From assembly GCF_025449335.1 (NCBI RefSeq), contig NZ_CP104883.1:1232501-1296500 (forward strand): a stretch of 64,000 nucleotides of DNA, read 5' to 3'. A program made the position numbers and the translations under genes. A model generated the notes under the pieces. It worked only from the letters and a program-made list of their open reading frames with translations. It did not search any database and was not told the DNA's origin. Every line of letters begins with the position of its first letter. Position 1 is the stretch's first letter. Below, one piece after another: positions 1 through 8,004 of this stretch. The stretch comes from Bartonella sp. HY328. Lineage in GTDB: Bacteria > Pseudomonadota > Alphaproteobacteria > Rhizobiales > Rhizobiaceae.

Positions 1-249
1 AAAGCATCAATATGCGAAGCTCACCAACAATTGTTAGAGCTTTATCAGCCATTTTATAGTCGTCTTTTAAAAGTGCAGCTCAATATTTATTTTTACCGAA
101 AACAAATGAATAGCAAATATTGTCAATTCTTTACTTTCCAAAATACGCAAGATTTTTTACGCGGACATATTGATGGCCAAATTTTAACAGAAGACACTTA
201 TGATAAAATAGAAAAGCATAATATAGAAATTTTCAACAGAATTTATTAA
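1..249 (+). CDS. C-terminal fragment of an unrecognised protein (5' end outside window)
   Basis: The frame is open from the first base and ends at TAA 247-249, giving 82 residues that run off the left edge. A TTG at 31 could act as a start, but the frame continues upstream of it, so this is more likely the tail of a longer gene. The peptide is rich in Tyr, Phe, Gln and Asn, has no membrane segment and shows no motif I recognise. Its composition is coding-like. No function is proposed. Confidence 0.5.
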   Translation, partial: KASICEAHQQLLELYQPFYSRLLKVQLNIYFYRKQMNSKYCQFFTFQNTQDFLRGHIDGQILTEDTYDKIEKHNIEIFNRIY

Positions 250-829
250 CCGATAGGTGACTCTCTCGTTCGCCGAAAATAAGTCTATCTTACAAAAGCT
301 TAACATTGTATGATAGACTTGAGTGGAACTATTTTAGTCGTAAAGCGTTTAGTATCTATGTTAGTGTGCGTTTTAGACGCAGGGCAATAAAAGACGATGT
401 GATTTAAAAGACTGATAATCCTATTCGGGATGGCTTGTGGCATTGTTTTTAACAAATTATTTAAATAATAATGCCGTGCTTTTATTGTTGCCGTATTTTT
501 TTTACGTTTAAGACGTGGTAGGGTTGTGGCTGATTATTCAGGGCAAGCAATTGTAGTTTTATATATTGTGTTAAAAAATGTCAGCCTTAGATGTTTGGTG
601 AAATAATGTTGGCTGTTTGATTTATTTGCCATTTGTGGCGGTAGAGATAAACATTTAATTTAGAGTATTTAGACAGTTTTTCCGCTTGGCCAAGCCTTTA
701 TTTTGGATTGATCCATTATAACTTAAGGTCATCGGTTAATGTGATTGGAATATTCGTGCAATTGAATGTAAACGTTTAAATTGCCGACAAAGTAGGGTTG
801 GGATTTTAGAAAGTGTTTAGGGAAATCAA
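250..829. other. Non-coding stretch upstream of the FNR-type regulator
   Basis: About 580 AT-rich bases with no open frame of note on either strand. TTGAT at 708-712, followed four bases later by TATAA, is a poor half match to the FNR operator (TTGAT-N4-ATCAA). It would be worth testing as an autoregulatory site, but I do not claim it. Nothing else recognised. Confidence 0.4.
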
Positions 830-1612
830 TTGTTGGACAGAATAAAAAAATCGACTTTACAGTCGGGCATGCTGTTTCAGCCTAATGACAGTTTAAGTTG
901 CGAGAGCATGAAGGGAACTTTATGCGAAAATTGTCAAGTGCATGGTATTGCCATATGTGCATCGCTTGATGAGACAATGTTACGTGAGCTTGACAGTATT
1001 ACTTCTGACAAAAAACTTGATACAAACCAAGAGCTTGTTCAAGAAGGTGACATCAAAAAATATGTATTTACTTTGCGCAGTGGTATGTTGCGGCTTGTTT
1101 CAACATTGTTTGATGGTCGCAGGCAGATCTCAGGCTTTATTATGCCCGGTGAGTTTATCGGGTTGATTGCAGAAGATTATTATACCCAAACGATCGAGGC
1201 GGTAATACCATCAACACTTTGCGTATTTCCACGCCACGAGCTTGATCAGATGATGGAGCTTTATCCACAAATGCGTGAGCGTTTGTTTGAGATGACGAGA
1301 AAATCACTATCAAGATCGCGTGAAAATCAGCTCTTATTGGGGCGGTTAACACCTATTGAAAAAATGGCTAATTTTCTTCTTATGTCGTCAAAGCGTGCGA
1401 CTGAAAGTGGCTTAATCGATAATCCCGTTAATCTGGTAATGAATCGCAGCGATATAGCTGATCATTTAGGCCTGACTATTGAAACCGTGAGCCGTTGTTT
1501 TTCAAAATTGAAAACACAAGGGGTGATAAGATTAATTGATACCCATACGGTGCAATTATTAGATCGGGCGACCTTGCAACATCTTTCTGGTATGCGTGAT
1601 AAACCTGCTTAA
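830..1612 (+). CDS. fnrN: Crp/Fnr-family oxygen-responsive regulator with 4Fe-4S ligands
   Basis: 260 residues from TTG 830 (TTG 833 is also possible). The N-terminal region carries C32-x2-C35-x7-C43, and a fourth cysteine lies near residue 131 in STLCVFP. This is the four-ligand layout of FNR/FnrN proteins, which bind an oxygen-labile 4Fe-4S cluster. A cyclic-nucleotide-binding-type beta-roll covers roughly residues 50-160. A C-terminal winged helix-turn-helix contains ETVSRCFS, the recognition helix that reads TTGAT half-sites. From family knowledge it should activate microaerobic and anaerobic genes when oxygen is low. hemN lies 189 bases downstream on the same strand, a classical target. 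No strong FNR box was found before either gene, so the regulatory link is inference. Confidence 0.85.
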   Translation: MLDRIKKSTLQSGMLFQPNDSLSCESMKGTLCENCQVHGIAICASLDETMLRELDSITSDKKLDTNQELVQEGDIKKYVFTLRSGMLRLVSTLFDGRRQISGFIMPGEFIGLIAEDYYTQTIEAVIPSTLCVFPRHELDQMMELYPQMRERLFEMTRKSLSRSRENQLLLGRLTPIEKMANFLLMSSKRATESGLIDNPVNLVMNRSDIADHLGLTIETVSRCFSKLKTQGVIRLIDTHTVQLLDRATLQHLSGMRDKPA

Positions 1613-1742
1613 GGGAAATATGGCAGATCGGCGTAAAGCTTTTTCTATGAAAAACTAATAAATTACGCTATGCTAAGGCGCGCATATTTATGAAAGATGC
1701 GGCGATATGCCTTAATTGTGATGGGTAGAATTACTTTAAAGA

Positions 1743-1767
1743 TACACCATTTGCATGTAATGGTGTA
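1743..1767 (+). promoter_or_regulatory. Hairpin in the hemN 5' leader
   Basis: TACACCATT at 1743-1751 and AATGGTGTA at 1759-1767 form a perfect 9-bp stem with a 7-base loop. It sits 24 bases before the GGAAAG ribosome-binding site of hemN. There is no T-tract, so it is not a simple terminator. It could be an operator palindrome or an mRNA structure. Confidence 0.35.
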
Positions 1768-1807
1768 ATGATAGAGATAGATAAAGATTTGGAAAGTTAA
1801 ATTGGCG

Positions 1808-3142
1808 ATGAATAAGGAAACTTTGCTGCATTATGCAATCCAAGCGGTGCCTCGCTATACCTCCTATCCAACGGCGGCAGATTTTGTTGCTGTGGGCGAT
1901 GGTGAGCGAAAGCAGTGGCTTGGTGAGATTGCCAATGGTGAAGCTGTTTCTGTTTATATTCATGTTCCATATTGTACTGAGTTATGCCACTATTGTGGTT
2001 GCTTCACCAAGGCAATTAGACGCGAGAATGTAATTCAGGATTATGCTGATACCTTGGTAAAGGATATCCATCTACAAGCCGGTTATTTAAAAGGTCGTCC
2101 AAAGCTAGTTCATTTGCATTGGGGTGGTGGTACGCCTTCAATTCTATCTCCTGCTAGTTTTAAAAAGGTAATGGTCGCCTTAAAACAAGTTTTCGATTTC
2201 GATAAAGATGCCGAACATGCGATAGAACTGGATCCACGTACTGTTACGCCGCAATTGGCAAGTCTCATGACTTCTATCGGCGTTAATCGCGCCAGCCTTG
2301 GTGTGCAAGATATTAATCCTGATGTGCAAAAACTGATTGGCCGTATTCAGCCCGTTGAAGATGTTGAAAACGCCGTTAAAAATTTGCGTAACGCTGGCAT
2401 CATGCGGATTAATTTTGATTTGATATATGGTTTGCCATTGCAAACCAAAGCCTCGTTAGAAGAAACCTGCCGTGTAGTAGGCTCGCTTCAGCCTGACCGG
2501 ATTGCCTGTTATGGTTATGCCCACTTGCCGAAACGGCGCGCTAACCAACGGCTTATTGATGCGGCAACATTGCCTGGAGCTTTTGAACGTTTTGAGCAAG
2601 CAGAAGTCGTAGCAGATACTTTGGATAGTCTTGGCTATGTAGCAATCGGTATTGACCATTATGCCAAGCCGGATGATCCGATGACAATTGCCATGAAGGA
2701 AGATCGTTTACACCGCAACTTCCAAGGCTATACCGATGATAATTGTCCAACGCTCATTGGTTTTGGCGTTTCATCTATTTCAGAATTTCATAATGGCTAT
2801 GCGCAAACTATTGCTGATATTGGTCAATATCGCCGCGCAATCGATGACGGCACTATGGCAACCAAGCGCGGTATTGCCCTTGATGATGAGGATCGTTTGC
2901 GTGCCAATTTAATCCGTGAAATCATGTGTCGTTTCCAAATCGATCTAGCAGATTATGGTGGCATCAAACATTTCCAACGCGAACTTGATAATATGGGATC
3001 ACTCGTTAAAGACAATATTGTAACCATTGATGGTTCAATTATTTCGGTTACCGAGGAGGGGTTGCCATTTGTACGCACACTCGCGGCTTTGTTTGATACT
3101 TATCGCTCTTATGGGCAGGGGCAATTTTCAGCTGCTGTTTAA
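1808..3142 (+). CDS. hemN: Oxygen-independent coproporphyrinogen III oxidase (radical SAM)
   Basis: 444 residues from ATG 1808. TTG 1802 is an in-frame alternative, and GGAAAG at 1791-1796 fits TTG at short spacing and ATG at long spacing. The protein decarboxylates coproporphyrinogen III to protoporphyrinogen IX without oxygen, using S-adenosylmethionine. The radical SAM motif C-x3-C-x2-C-x-C is seen as CTELCHYCGC near residues 56-65. HLHWGGGTPS, the glycine-rich SAM-binding stretch, follows. Length matches true HemN rather than the shorter HemW, which also lacks the fourth close cysteine. Its place next to an FNR-type regulator agrees with a role in anaerobic haem synthesis. A terminator follows directly. 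Confidence 0.95.
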   Translation: MNKETLLHYAIQAVPRYTSYPTAADFVAVGDGERKQWLGEIANGEAVSVYIHVPYCTELCHYCGCFTKAIRRENVIQDYADTLVKDIHLQAGYLKGRPKLVHLHWGGGTPSILSPASFKKVMVALKQVFDFDKDAEHAIELDPRTVTPQLASLMTSIGVNRASLGVQDINPDVQKLIGRIQPVEDVENAVKNLRNAGIMRINFDLIYGLPLQTKASLEETCRVVGSLQPDRIACYGYAHLPKRRANQRLIDAATLPGAFERFEQAEVVADTLDSLGYVAIGIDHYAKPDDPMTIAMKEDRLHRNFQGYTDDNCPTLIGFGVSSISEFHNGYAQTIADIGQYRRAIDDGTMATKRGIALDDEDRLRANLIREIMCRFQIDLADYGGIKHFQRELDNMGSLVKDNIVTIDGSIISVTEEGLPFVRTLAALFDTYRSYGQGQFSAAV

Positions 3143-3168
3143 ATTTTAAAAATTTTGAGAGATTATAA

Positions 3169-3200
3169 CGTGCTAAGCAATGTACTTAGCGCGTTTTTTA
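3169..3200 (+). terminator. Rho-independent terminator of hemN
   Basis: CGTGCTAAG (3169-3177) pairs with CTTAGCGCG (3185-3193) with one wobble pair and a 7-base loop. Six T follow. It lies 27 bases after the hemN stop. Confidence 0.8.
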
Positions 3201-3345
3201 TTTTAAACTATTTTGATGTTGCAATTAGCATATAAAAGTCAGTTTTTGTAATTTTACTCTTCAGTATTGATATAATTAAATTAATTGCAAAAAAACATTG
3301 ATGTCGTCTACTTCTAATAATTTAAGCGACTTCAATTTCGCTCAC

Positions 3346-3673
3346 TTAATTTTTGCTATTAGGCCCTGACCCGAGGGGTGAAGTATCATCACCAATATGG
3401 TTGATATTATCTAAATTGCGAGCGCGGACAACCATTACAGTATCTAGCTCGCCATCGCCATTAAGGTCTTCTTGTTGAAGAAATTCAACCATCCAGAAAT
3501 CGGGAATAAAGTCTTGTAATTTTTTTACCCTGCAAAGGCAATTGTGGAAGTTCTAATGTGCTTGCATCTTTATTAGCGCTTTGTTGAGCTAAGCCGCATT
3601 GGCATGTTGCTACAAAAAACATCATTAGGCAAAAAAAATCCAACAATAATCTTTGCCGATATTGACGTTTCAC
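3346..3673 (-). pseudogene. Small exported protein gene split by a frameshift in an A7 tract
   Basis: On the minus strand an ATG at 3673 opens 62 residues with a signal peptide (basic start, hydrophobic FFCLMMFFVATC, then GLAQQS). The frame stops at 3485. The next frame continues without a gap through a coherent acidic tail containing FIPDFWMVEFLQQEDLNGDG and ends at TAA 3346-3348. The join coincides with seven consecutive A (T on the plus strand, about 3520-3527), typical of a slippage indel. The rejoined product would be about 108 residues. The NGDGELDTVMV segment resembles the calcium-binding-like turns of VCBS/FG-GAP repeats. It may be a decayed gene, a sequencing error or a phase-variable one. 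No function assigned. Confidence 0.55.
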
Positions 3674-3715
3674 GGCTAGCTCAATGATGAGTTATAACTA
3701 ATTGATAAAATACGA

Positions 3716-3961
3716 TTACCGCACATAAAGCCCAACTGACATTGCAACGCATAAGACAGCTAATACAATGAGACCAAGATAAATTTTGGGGCGATCAAAT
3801 AATATCGCAAAAGCTGAGAACCAACCAACAATACCGCCGCCGAGCGCGAAAAGAAATCCTGCTTTACTACCAACGGCAATATGCACAGCCATTAGGCCGC
3901 CAATGATTAACGCGCCAAATAGAATTAATAATGCGGTGGCGACTTTTTCATAATCATCCAT
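3716..3961 (-). CDS. Small membrane protein, three predicted helices
   Basis: 81 residues from ATG 3961, preceded on the minus strand by GAGGAAATACC, a good ribosome-binding site. Three hydrophobic segments lie at about residues 8-28, 33-53 and 58-79, separated by short polar turns. The first six residues (MDDYEK) are charged. It is not linked into an operon: 43 bases separate it from the frameshifted gene downstream. I do not recognise the family. It is real by composition, start signal and hydrophobic pattern. Confidence 0.65.
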   Translation of the reverse strand: MDDYEKVATALLILFGALIIGGLMAVHIAVGSKAGFLFALGGGIVGWFSAFAILFDRPKIYLGLIVLAVLCVAMSVGLYVR

Positions 3962-4150
3962 GGTATTTCCTCTTTATCATGCCGCTTGCAAGGTCATATA
4001 GGTCTATTACAATTGTTCTACTCTATATCAATGCTGAACGAAAGATTTAAAATAGAGTGCTAACCTAATTTTCCTCGCATAAGAATATGCGGCAAATATG
4101 GCTTATCTATTTAAGTTAAAAATAAATAGATTTAACTTGGTCGTAAAATA

Positions 4151-4918
4151 TTAACTAAGGCGTTCAAGCCGTTGGAGTAGACGGTGTAAAGTATCAATGG
4201 TGGAGGCATCCGCCACACCGTCAACAAGGGCTGGCCTAAAATGACGCTGGAATGCTTCGGTTACAATTTTAGTACTTTCATCAAAACTTCCAGTGATTTC
4301 TAAAGGATAGCCATAAAGTGCCAGCATGGATTGAAATGCTTCAACCGGCCGACCGCTTTCACCAAGGCTCATAAACCTGCCGCCGCCAAGTGGGCTTGGT
4401 AAGACAAATTGGCCAATGCCATTGTCAGCAAGGTCTTTCCATGGAAATTTTTCGCCAGGGTCAATTTTGCGCTCTGGTGCAATATCGCTATGGGCTAAGA
4501 CATAGCGTGCGCCAATATTATGGCGATTTATGATGGATTGGCAAAGTTTAACAACCGCTTTAATTTGAAGCGAAGGAAAATCTGGAAAATTTCCAAGTGG
4601 TCCTTGATTGACAATTTCAATACCAATAGATTTTGAGTTAATATCATCTTGCCCTTGCCACATGCTTTTTCCGGCGTGCCAAGCACGCTTTGATTCGGCA
4701 ACCATTTGCACAATAGTACCATCTTCACGCACCACATAATGACAGGAAACTTGTGAGGCAGGATCTTGTAACAGACTTTCGGCAGCTTCAGCATCATTCA
4801 TGCCAGTATAATGCAAAATCAGAATATGCGGCTTAGTATTATTAGATCTTTCATTGAAATTAGGCGATGGGCGTAAAATTGCGCCTTCAAAATCAGGTCT
4901 ATCCAAAACTTCGGTCAT
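4151..4918 (-). CDS. N-acetylmuramoyl-L-alanine amidase with peptidoglycan-binding tail
   Basis: 255 residues. It should cleave the bond between N-acetylmuramic acid and the stem peptide. The Amidase_2 (AmpD/AmiD) fold covers about residues 15-165. ILHYTGM carries the first zinc histidine and VLAHSDIAPERKIDPG the later histidine and the family DP motif. A C-terminal PG_binding_1-like domain (about 185-250) is seen in FQSMLALYGYPL and TEAFQRHFRP. There is no signal peptide, so it may act in the cytoplasm in muropeptide recycling, as AmpD does; AmiD proteins are instead outer-membrane lipoproteins. The start ATG overlaps the stop of the upstream co-chaperone gene by four bases, so the two are translationally coupled. 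Confidence 0.9.
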   Translation of the reverse strand: MTEVLDRPDFEGAILRPSPNFNERSNNTKPHILILHYTGMNDAEAAESLLQDPASQVSCHYVVREDGTIVQMVAESKRAWHAGKSMWQGQDDINSKSIGIEIVNQGPLGNFPDFPSLQIKAVVKLCQSIINRHNIGARYVLAHSDIAPERKIDPGEKFPWKDLADNGIGQFVLPSPLGGGRFMSLGESGRPVEAFQSMLALYGYPLEITGSFDESTKIVTEAFQRHFRPALVDGVADASTIDTLHRLLQRLERLS

Positions 4919-5640
4919 GTTAATATCAATTCTTTTTTAATCGAAGCCCAAGCGTTGTTAATGCGGGCAAGTCGTTCATTAGCAATTGCAGAAAATTCAG
5001 GTGGCATGCCGCGTGCAGCCAGCTTATCGGGGTGATGCTCTTGCACAAGCTTATGATAATGCTTGCGCGCTTCAGCAAAGGGCATCTTGCGGTTGATGCC
5101 TAAAACTGTCCACGGATCTTGCGTGCCATTTACGGAATGATAAGCGGTGATCGTTTCAAAACGGCTTGCAGTAATGCCAAATATTTCACTTACTTGGCGT
5201 AGAAAGTTCATTTCATCTGGATGAATGTAACCATCGGCTTTAGCTATATGGAATAGTCCATCAATAACATCTTCTAAAAGGCAGGATTCGCATTCGCTGT
5301 CTTTGCAAAGATAAACAATGCGCTTTGCGTAATAATCAAAGCCAGCAATATCGCCCTTTGCCAGCGAGAAAAGACGTGCCACATGGTTTAAGTCTTTTTC
5401 TTCCACGCTGAAAATTTCGTAAAATGCCTTAACTTCATTATCGGTAACGATACCATCGGCTTTAGCCATTTTGGCTGAGAGAGCAATCATCGCTACCGAA
5501 AACGCGACTTGCCGGCGTTTCTCAGCATCCCCTTCAAAATAAGTGCGGACACTTTCAATCACCGTTGAAAAAGCCTCGCTTGCATGTTGTAAAATGCTAC
5601 CAAGCAGTGACCAAATAGTGTTGGAATTATTATCGCTCAC
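4915..5640 (-). CDS. DjlA-like co-chaperone: TerB-type domain plus C-terminal J domain
   Basis: 241 residues. A helical TerB/DjlA-like domain spans about residues 45-150, with two copies of a KADG motif: KMAKADGIVTDNEVK and HIAKADGYIHPDE. These acidic loops are typical of the TerB fold. The C-terminal 70 residues are a J domain with the invariant HPD in QEHHPDKLAARG, which stimulates DnaK ATPase. Unlike E. coli DjlA there is no clear N-terminal membrane helix. The gene overlaps its neighbours by four bases at both ends (ATGA), so three genes are coupled: the anchored 118-residue protein, this protein and the amidase. The association with the amidase suggests an envelope role, which is inference. 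Confidence 0.85.
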   Translation of the reverse strand: MSDNNSNTIWSLLGSILQHASEAFSTVIESVRTYFEGDAEKRRQVAFSVAMIALSAKMAKADGIVTDNEVKAFYEIFSVEEKDLNHVARLFSLAKGDIAGFDYYAKRIVYLCKDSECESCLLEDVIDGLFHIAKADGYIHPDEMNFLRQVSEIFGITASRFETITAYHSVNGTQDPWTVLGINRKMPFAEARKHYHKLVQEHHPDKLAARGMPPEFSAIANERLARINNAWASIKKELILT

Positions 5641-5993
5641 CCGCCAAGGCCTCCAGTGGTTTGTGCTGGATAAAAAGCTTTGCGTGCGCTTGTTGCGGCT
5701 GCCTCACCAGCCTTTTGCGCGTTGTCATCGCTTTGGCCGGTAGCTTTGGCAGCTGCAACTGCATCTTGGCGTGCTTGCTCAATTGCTGATTCGCGCTCTG
5801 CATCACTCATGGTTGCAGGTGTTTTGGGTGGCTCTGGCAAATTTATCGGTGAGCCATCAGGTAAAGTTTCCCCTTGGGTTGGGATAAGGGGGGAGCCACC
5901 TAAAAATATTTTTTGCCCGATATAGGCACCAATACCTAATATCATGAACAAAATAAGGACAAGAATAACTCTTCCCCACCGGATTCTTTTCAT
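5637..5993 (-). CDS. Membrane-anchored hypothetical protein, first gene of the amidase operon
   Basis: 118 residues. A single transmembrane segment at about residues 9-27 (VILVLILFMILGIGAYIG) follows a basic start, giving an N-in anchor. The rest is a periplasmic, low-complexity tail rich in Pro, Ala, Asp and Gln, with an Ala-rich helix-like part (about 60-105) and a GG end. The stop overlaps the start of the DjlA-like gene by four bases. No catalytic motif is visible. The strict coupling suggests a shared envelope function with the co-chaperone and amidase. The divergent lysozyme gene begins just upstream. Confidence 0.75.
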   Translation of the reverse strand: MKRIRWGRVILVLILFMILGIGAYIGQKIFLGGSPLIPTQGETLPDGSPINLPEPPKTPATMSDAERESAIEQARQDAVAAAKATGQSDDNAQKAGEAAATSARKAFYPAQTTGGLGG

Positions 5994-6152
5994 TCCATCA
6001 CCGCTATAAAAAAATATTTGTTAATATATGCCATTCTTTTACCTTTTTATGCAATGCTTAAAGGCACTTGTTCCAAAAAGGAAAGAATTCAAGTGGTCAA
6101 AACGAACAATTATTTTAAATTTACCAATTTATTTACTTCAAAAGCACAGTCT

Positions 6153-7058
6153 ATGACTAAAGCAAAATTATCTAATTGTGAAGCTGCTGCAAATCATGAT
6201 TGTGCTAGAAGTAAAGTTTTTAGATGGAAAACATGGCTAAAACACGATTTTAAGCCTTTATCTATTTTTACTAAGATCATGGCTTGCGGTGTTTTACTTT
6301 TGCCGAGCGCTTGCGGCTCGATGTTTTCTGATCTTGGCGACTTGAAATCACAAAGCCAATTTAAAGGCGAGCGTAGTGGAGCAGGCCCGCGTTTTGAAGA
6401 TAGTAACCCCCATGAATGGGCAGCACGTAAGCCATGGCATTATCCTATCCATGGTACTGATATTTCAAAATATCAGCGCGAAATAGATTGGAATGCGGTT
6501 AAGCGCGCTAATATTTCTTTTGTCTTTATTAAGGCAACTGAAGGTGGTGATAGGGTTGACGATAATTTTGCAATGAATTGGCAGCGTGCTAAAAATGTAG
6601 GTATGCCACGCGGTGCCTACCATTTTTATTATTTCTGCCGTCCAGCAAAAGACCAAGCACGTTGGTTTATTGCAAATGTTCCCAAGGATAAAAGCGCACT
6701 TCCACCAGTTCTCGATATGGAATGGAATGACAAATCACCAACCTGCAAATTGCGTCCTGATCCTGAAACCGTGCGCCGTGAAATGAAAGTGTTTCTTGAT
6801 ATTGTTGAGCGCCATTATGGTAAGCGTCCAGTTATCTATACAACGGTTGATTTTTTTGACGAAAATAATTTACGCTTGTTTAAAGCCTATCCCTTCTGGC
6901 TGCGTTCAGTTGCTGGCCATCCCGATGAGAAATACAGTGCCCATCCTTTCACTTTCTGGCAATATACCGGTACGGGTGTTATTCCTGGAATTGAAGGCAA
7001 TGTCGATATTAACGTCTTTGCTGGCAATCGTGAGCAATGGGCAAAATGGATTAAATAA
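6153..7058 (+). CDS. GH25-family lysozyme (muramidase), probable lipoprotein
   Basis: 301 residues from ATG 6153. The frame is open from TTG 6018, with a further ATG at 6054, and none of the starts has a strong ribosome-binding site, so the N-terminus is uncertain. A hydrophobic stretch ending LLLPSACGSMF is a lipobox-like signal. From about residue 100 the glycoside hydrolase 25 fold is clear: HGTDISKYQ, IDWNAVK, FVFIKATEGG, RGAYHFYYF, then VLDMEWN with the catalytic acidic pair, and the closing FWQYTGTGVIPGIEGNVDINVF. It should cut the MurNAc-GlcNAc linkage. It is divergently placed against the amidase operon, so two wall hydrolases share an upstream region. Confidence 0.88.
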   Translation: MTKAKLSNCEAAANHDCARSKVFRWKTWLKHDFKPLSIFTKIMACGVLLLPSACGSMFSDLGDLKSQSQFKGERSGAGPRFEDSNPHEWAARKPWHYPIHGTDISKYQREIDWNAVKRANISFVFIKATEGGDRVDDNFAMNWQRAKNVGMPRGAYHFYYFCRPAKDQARWFIANVPKDKSALPPVLDMEWNDKSPTCKLRPDPETVRREMKVFLDIVERHYGKRPVIYTTVDFFDENNLRLFKAYPFWLRSVAGHPDEKYSAHPFTFWQYTGTGVIPGIEGNVDINVFAGNREQWAKWIK

Positions 7059-7103
7059 GTCAATGCAATAATTTCGATAAAGAGTTTTTGAAAGGAAATA
7101 GTA

Positions 7104-7616
7104 ATGCCGCGTCCAACAGATAAAGCTAGTTTACAGCACCTTGCTGAACAAAACTATCAAAAGCTATACCATATGATAGATAGCTTATCAGCTGAGCAGC
7201 AATTAGGGCTATTTCCTTTTGATGATCGCGATAAAAATATTCGCGATGTGCTCATTCATTTATATGAGTGGCATCAATTATTGATACATTGGGTTGAAAA
7301 TAATTTAGCGGGTCATGATGTCGCTTTTTTACCAGCGCCTTATAATTGGAAAACCTATCCGCAAATGAATATTGAATTTTGGCAAAAACATCAATCAACT
7401 CCATTTGAGACAGCAAGAGCTGATTTTGAAAAAAGCCATCATAAAGCAATGCAGCTTATCGAGCCGCTTAATGAGGAGCAGTTATTTACCAAGAAATTTT
7501 ATAAATTTACCGGATCCACCAATTTGGCTAGCTATGTGATTTCGGCAACAAGTTCGCATTATGATTGGGCGTTAAAGAAAATTGGTAAATATTGTAAAAT
7601 GTTAAATGTAAAATAA
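7104..7616 (+). CDS. ClbS/DfsB-family four-helix-bundle protein
   Basis: 170 residues with ribosome-binding site GAAAGGAAATAGTA before ATG 7104. The pattern MPRPTDKASL, then DKNIRDVLIHLYEWHQLLIHW, LPAPYNWKTYPQMN and a C-terminal SHYDWALKKI is that of the ClbS/DfsB (DUF1706) family, distant relatives of the DinB fold. ClbS itself protects DNA from colibactin, but most family members have no known substrate. There is no colibactin-like cluster here, so only the family is claimed. Gene spacing of 45 bases after the lysozyme may be accidental. Confidence 0.85.
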   Translation: MPRPTDKASLQHLAEQNYQKLYHMIDSLSAEQQLGLFPFDDRDKNIRDVLIHLYEWHQLLIHWVENNLAGHDVAFLPAPYNWKTYPQMNIEFWQKHQSTPFETARADFEKSHHKAMQLIEPLNEEQLFTKKFYKFTGSTNLASYVISATSSHYDWALKKIGKYCKMLNVK

Positions 7617-8004
7617 ATGCTTTTACATAGCGTGTGTTTTAAAGCACTGTGATAAATCATTATATTTAAACTATACACCATGTTGATGGCGGTTTTGTTT
7701 TGCTTATTCTTGCTTATCAATTTAACAGCTTGTTTTATTAGAGTTATTCCAAAAATTTTGGTGCGCTAAATCAGATCACTGGGGATAACTAAAGTTTGTG
7801 CAGATTGAAGTACTAAAATTAGCAAGTTCCTATTTAAGGGGCTTGCTATTTATCAAATATTTTTTATTTCCTTAGCTAAAGTTCTATTTTATTTTGGCTA
7901 TGATTAGGCTAAATAGTTTAAGTACTGTTTTGAAAAAATTATTATAATTACCAACATTCGCGCAATGTTTGATAAGGCTTGGTAAAAGAGCCAATAGGAT
8001 AAAA
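7617..8004. other. Intergenic region before the transglycosylase
   Basis: About 390 AT-rich bases. No supported open frame, RNA or strong hairpin was seen. Promoter signals for the transglycosylase presumably lie here, but none stands out. Confidence 0.4.
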
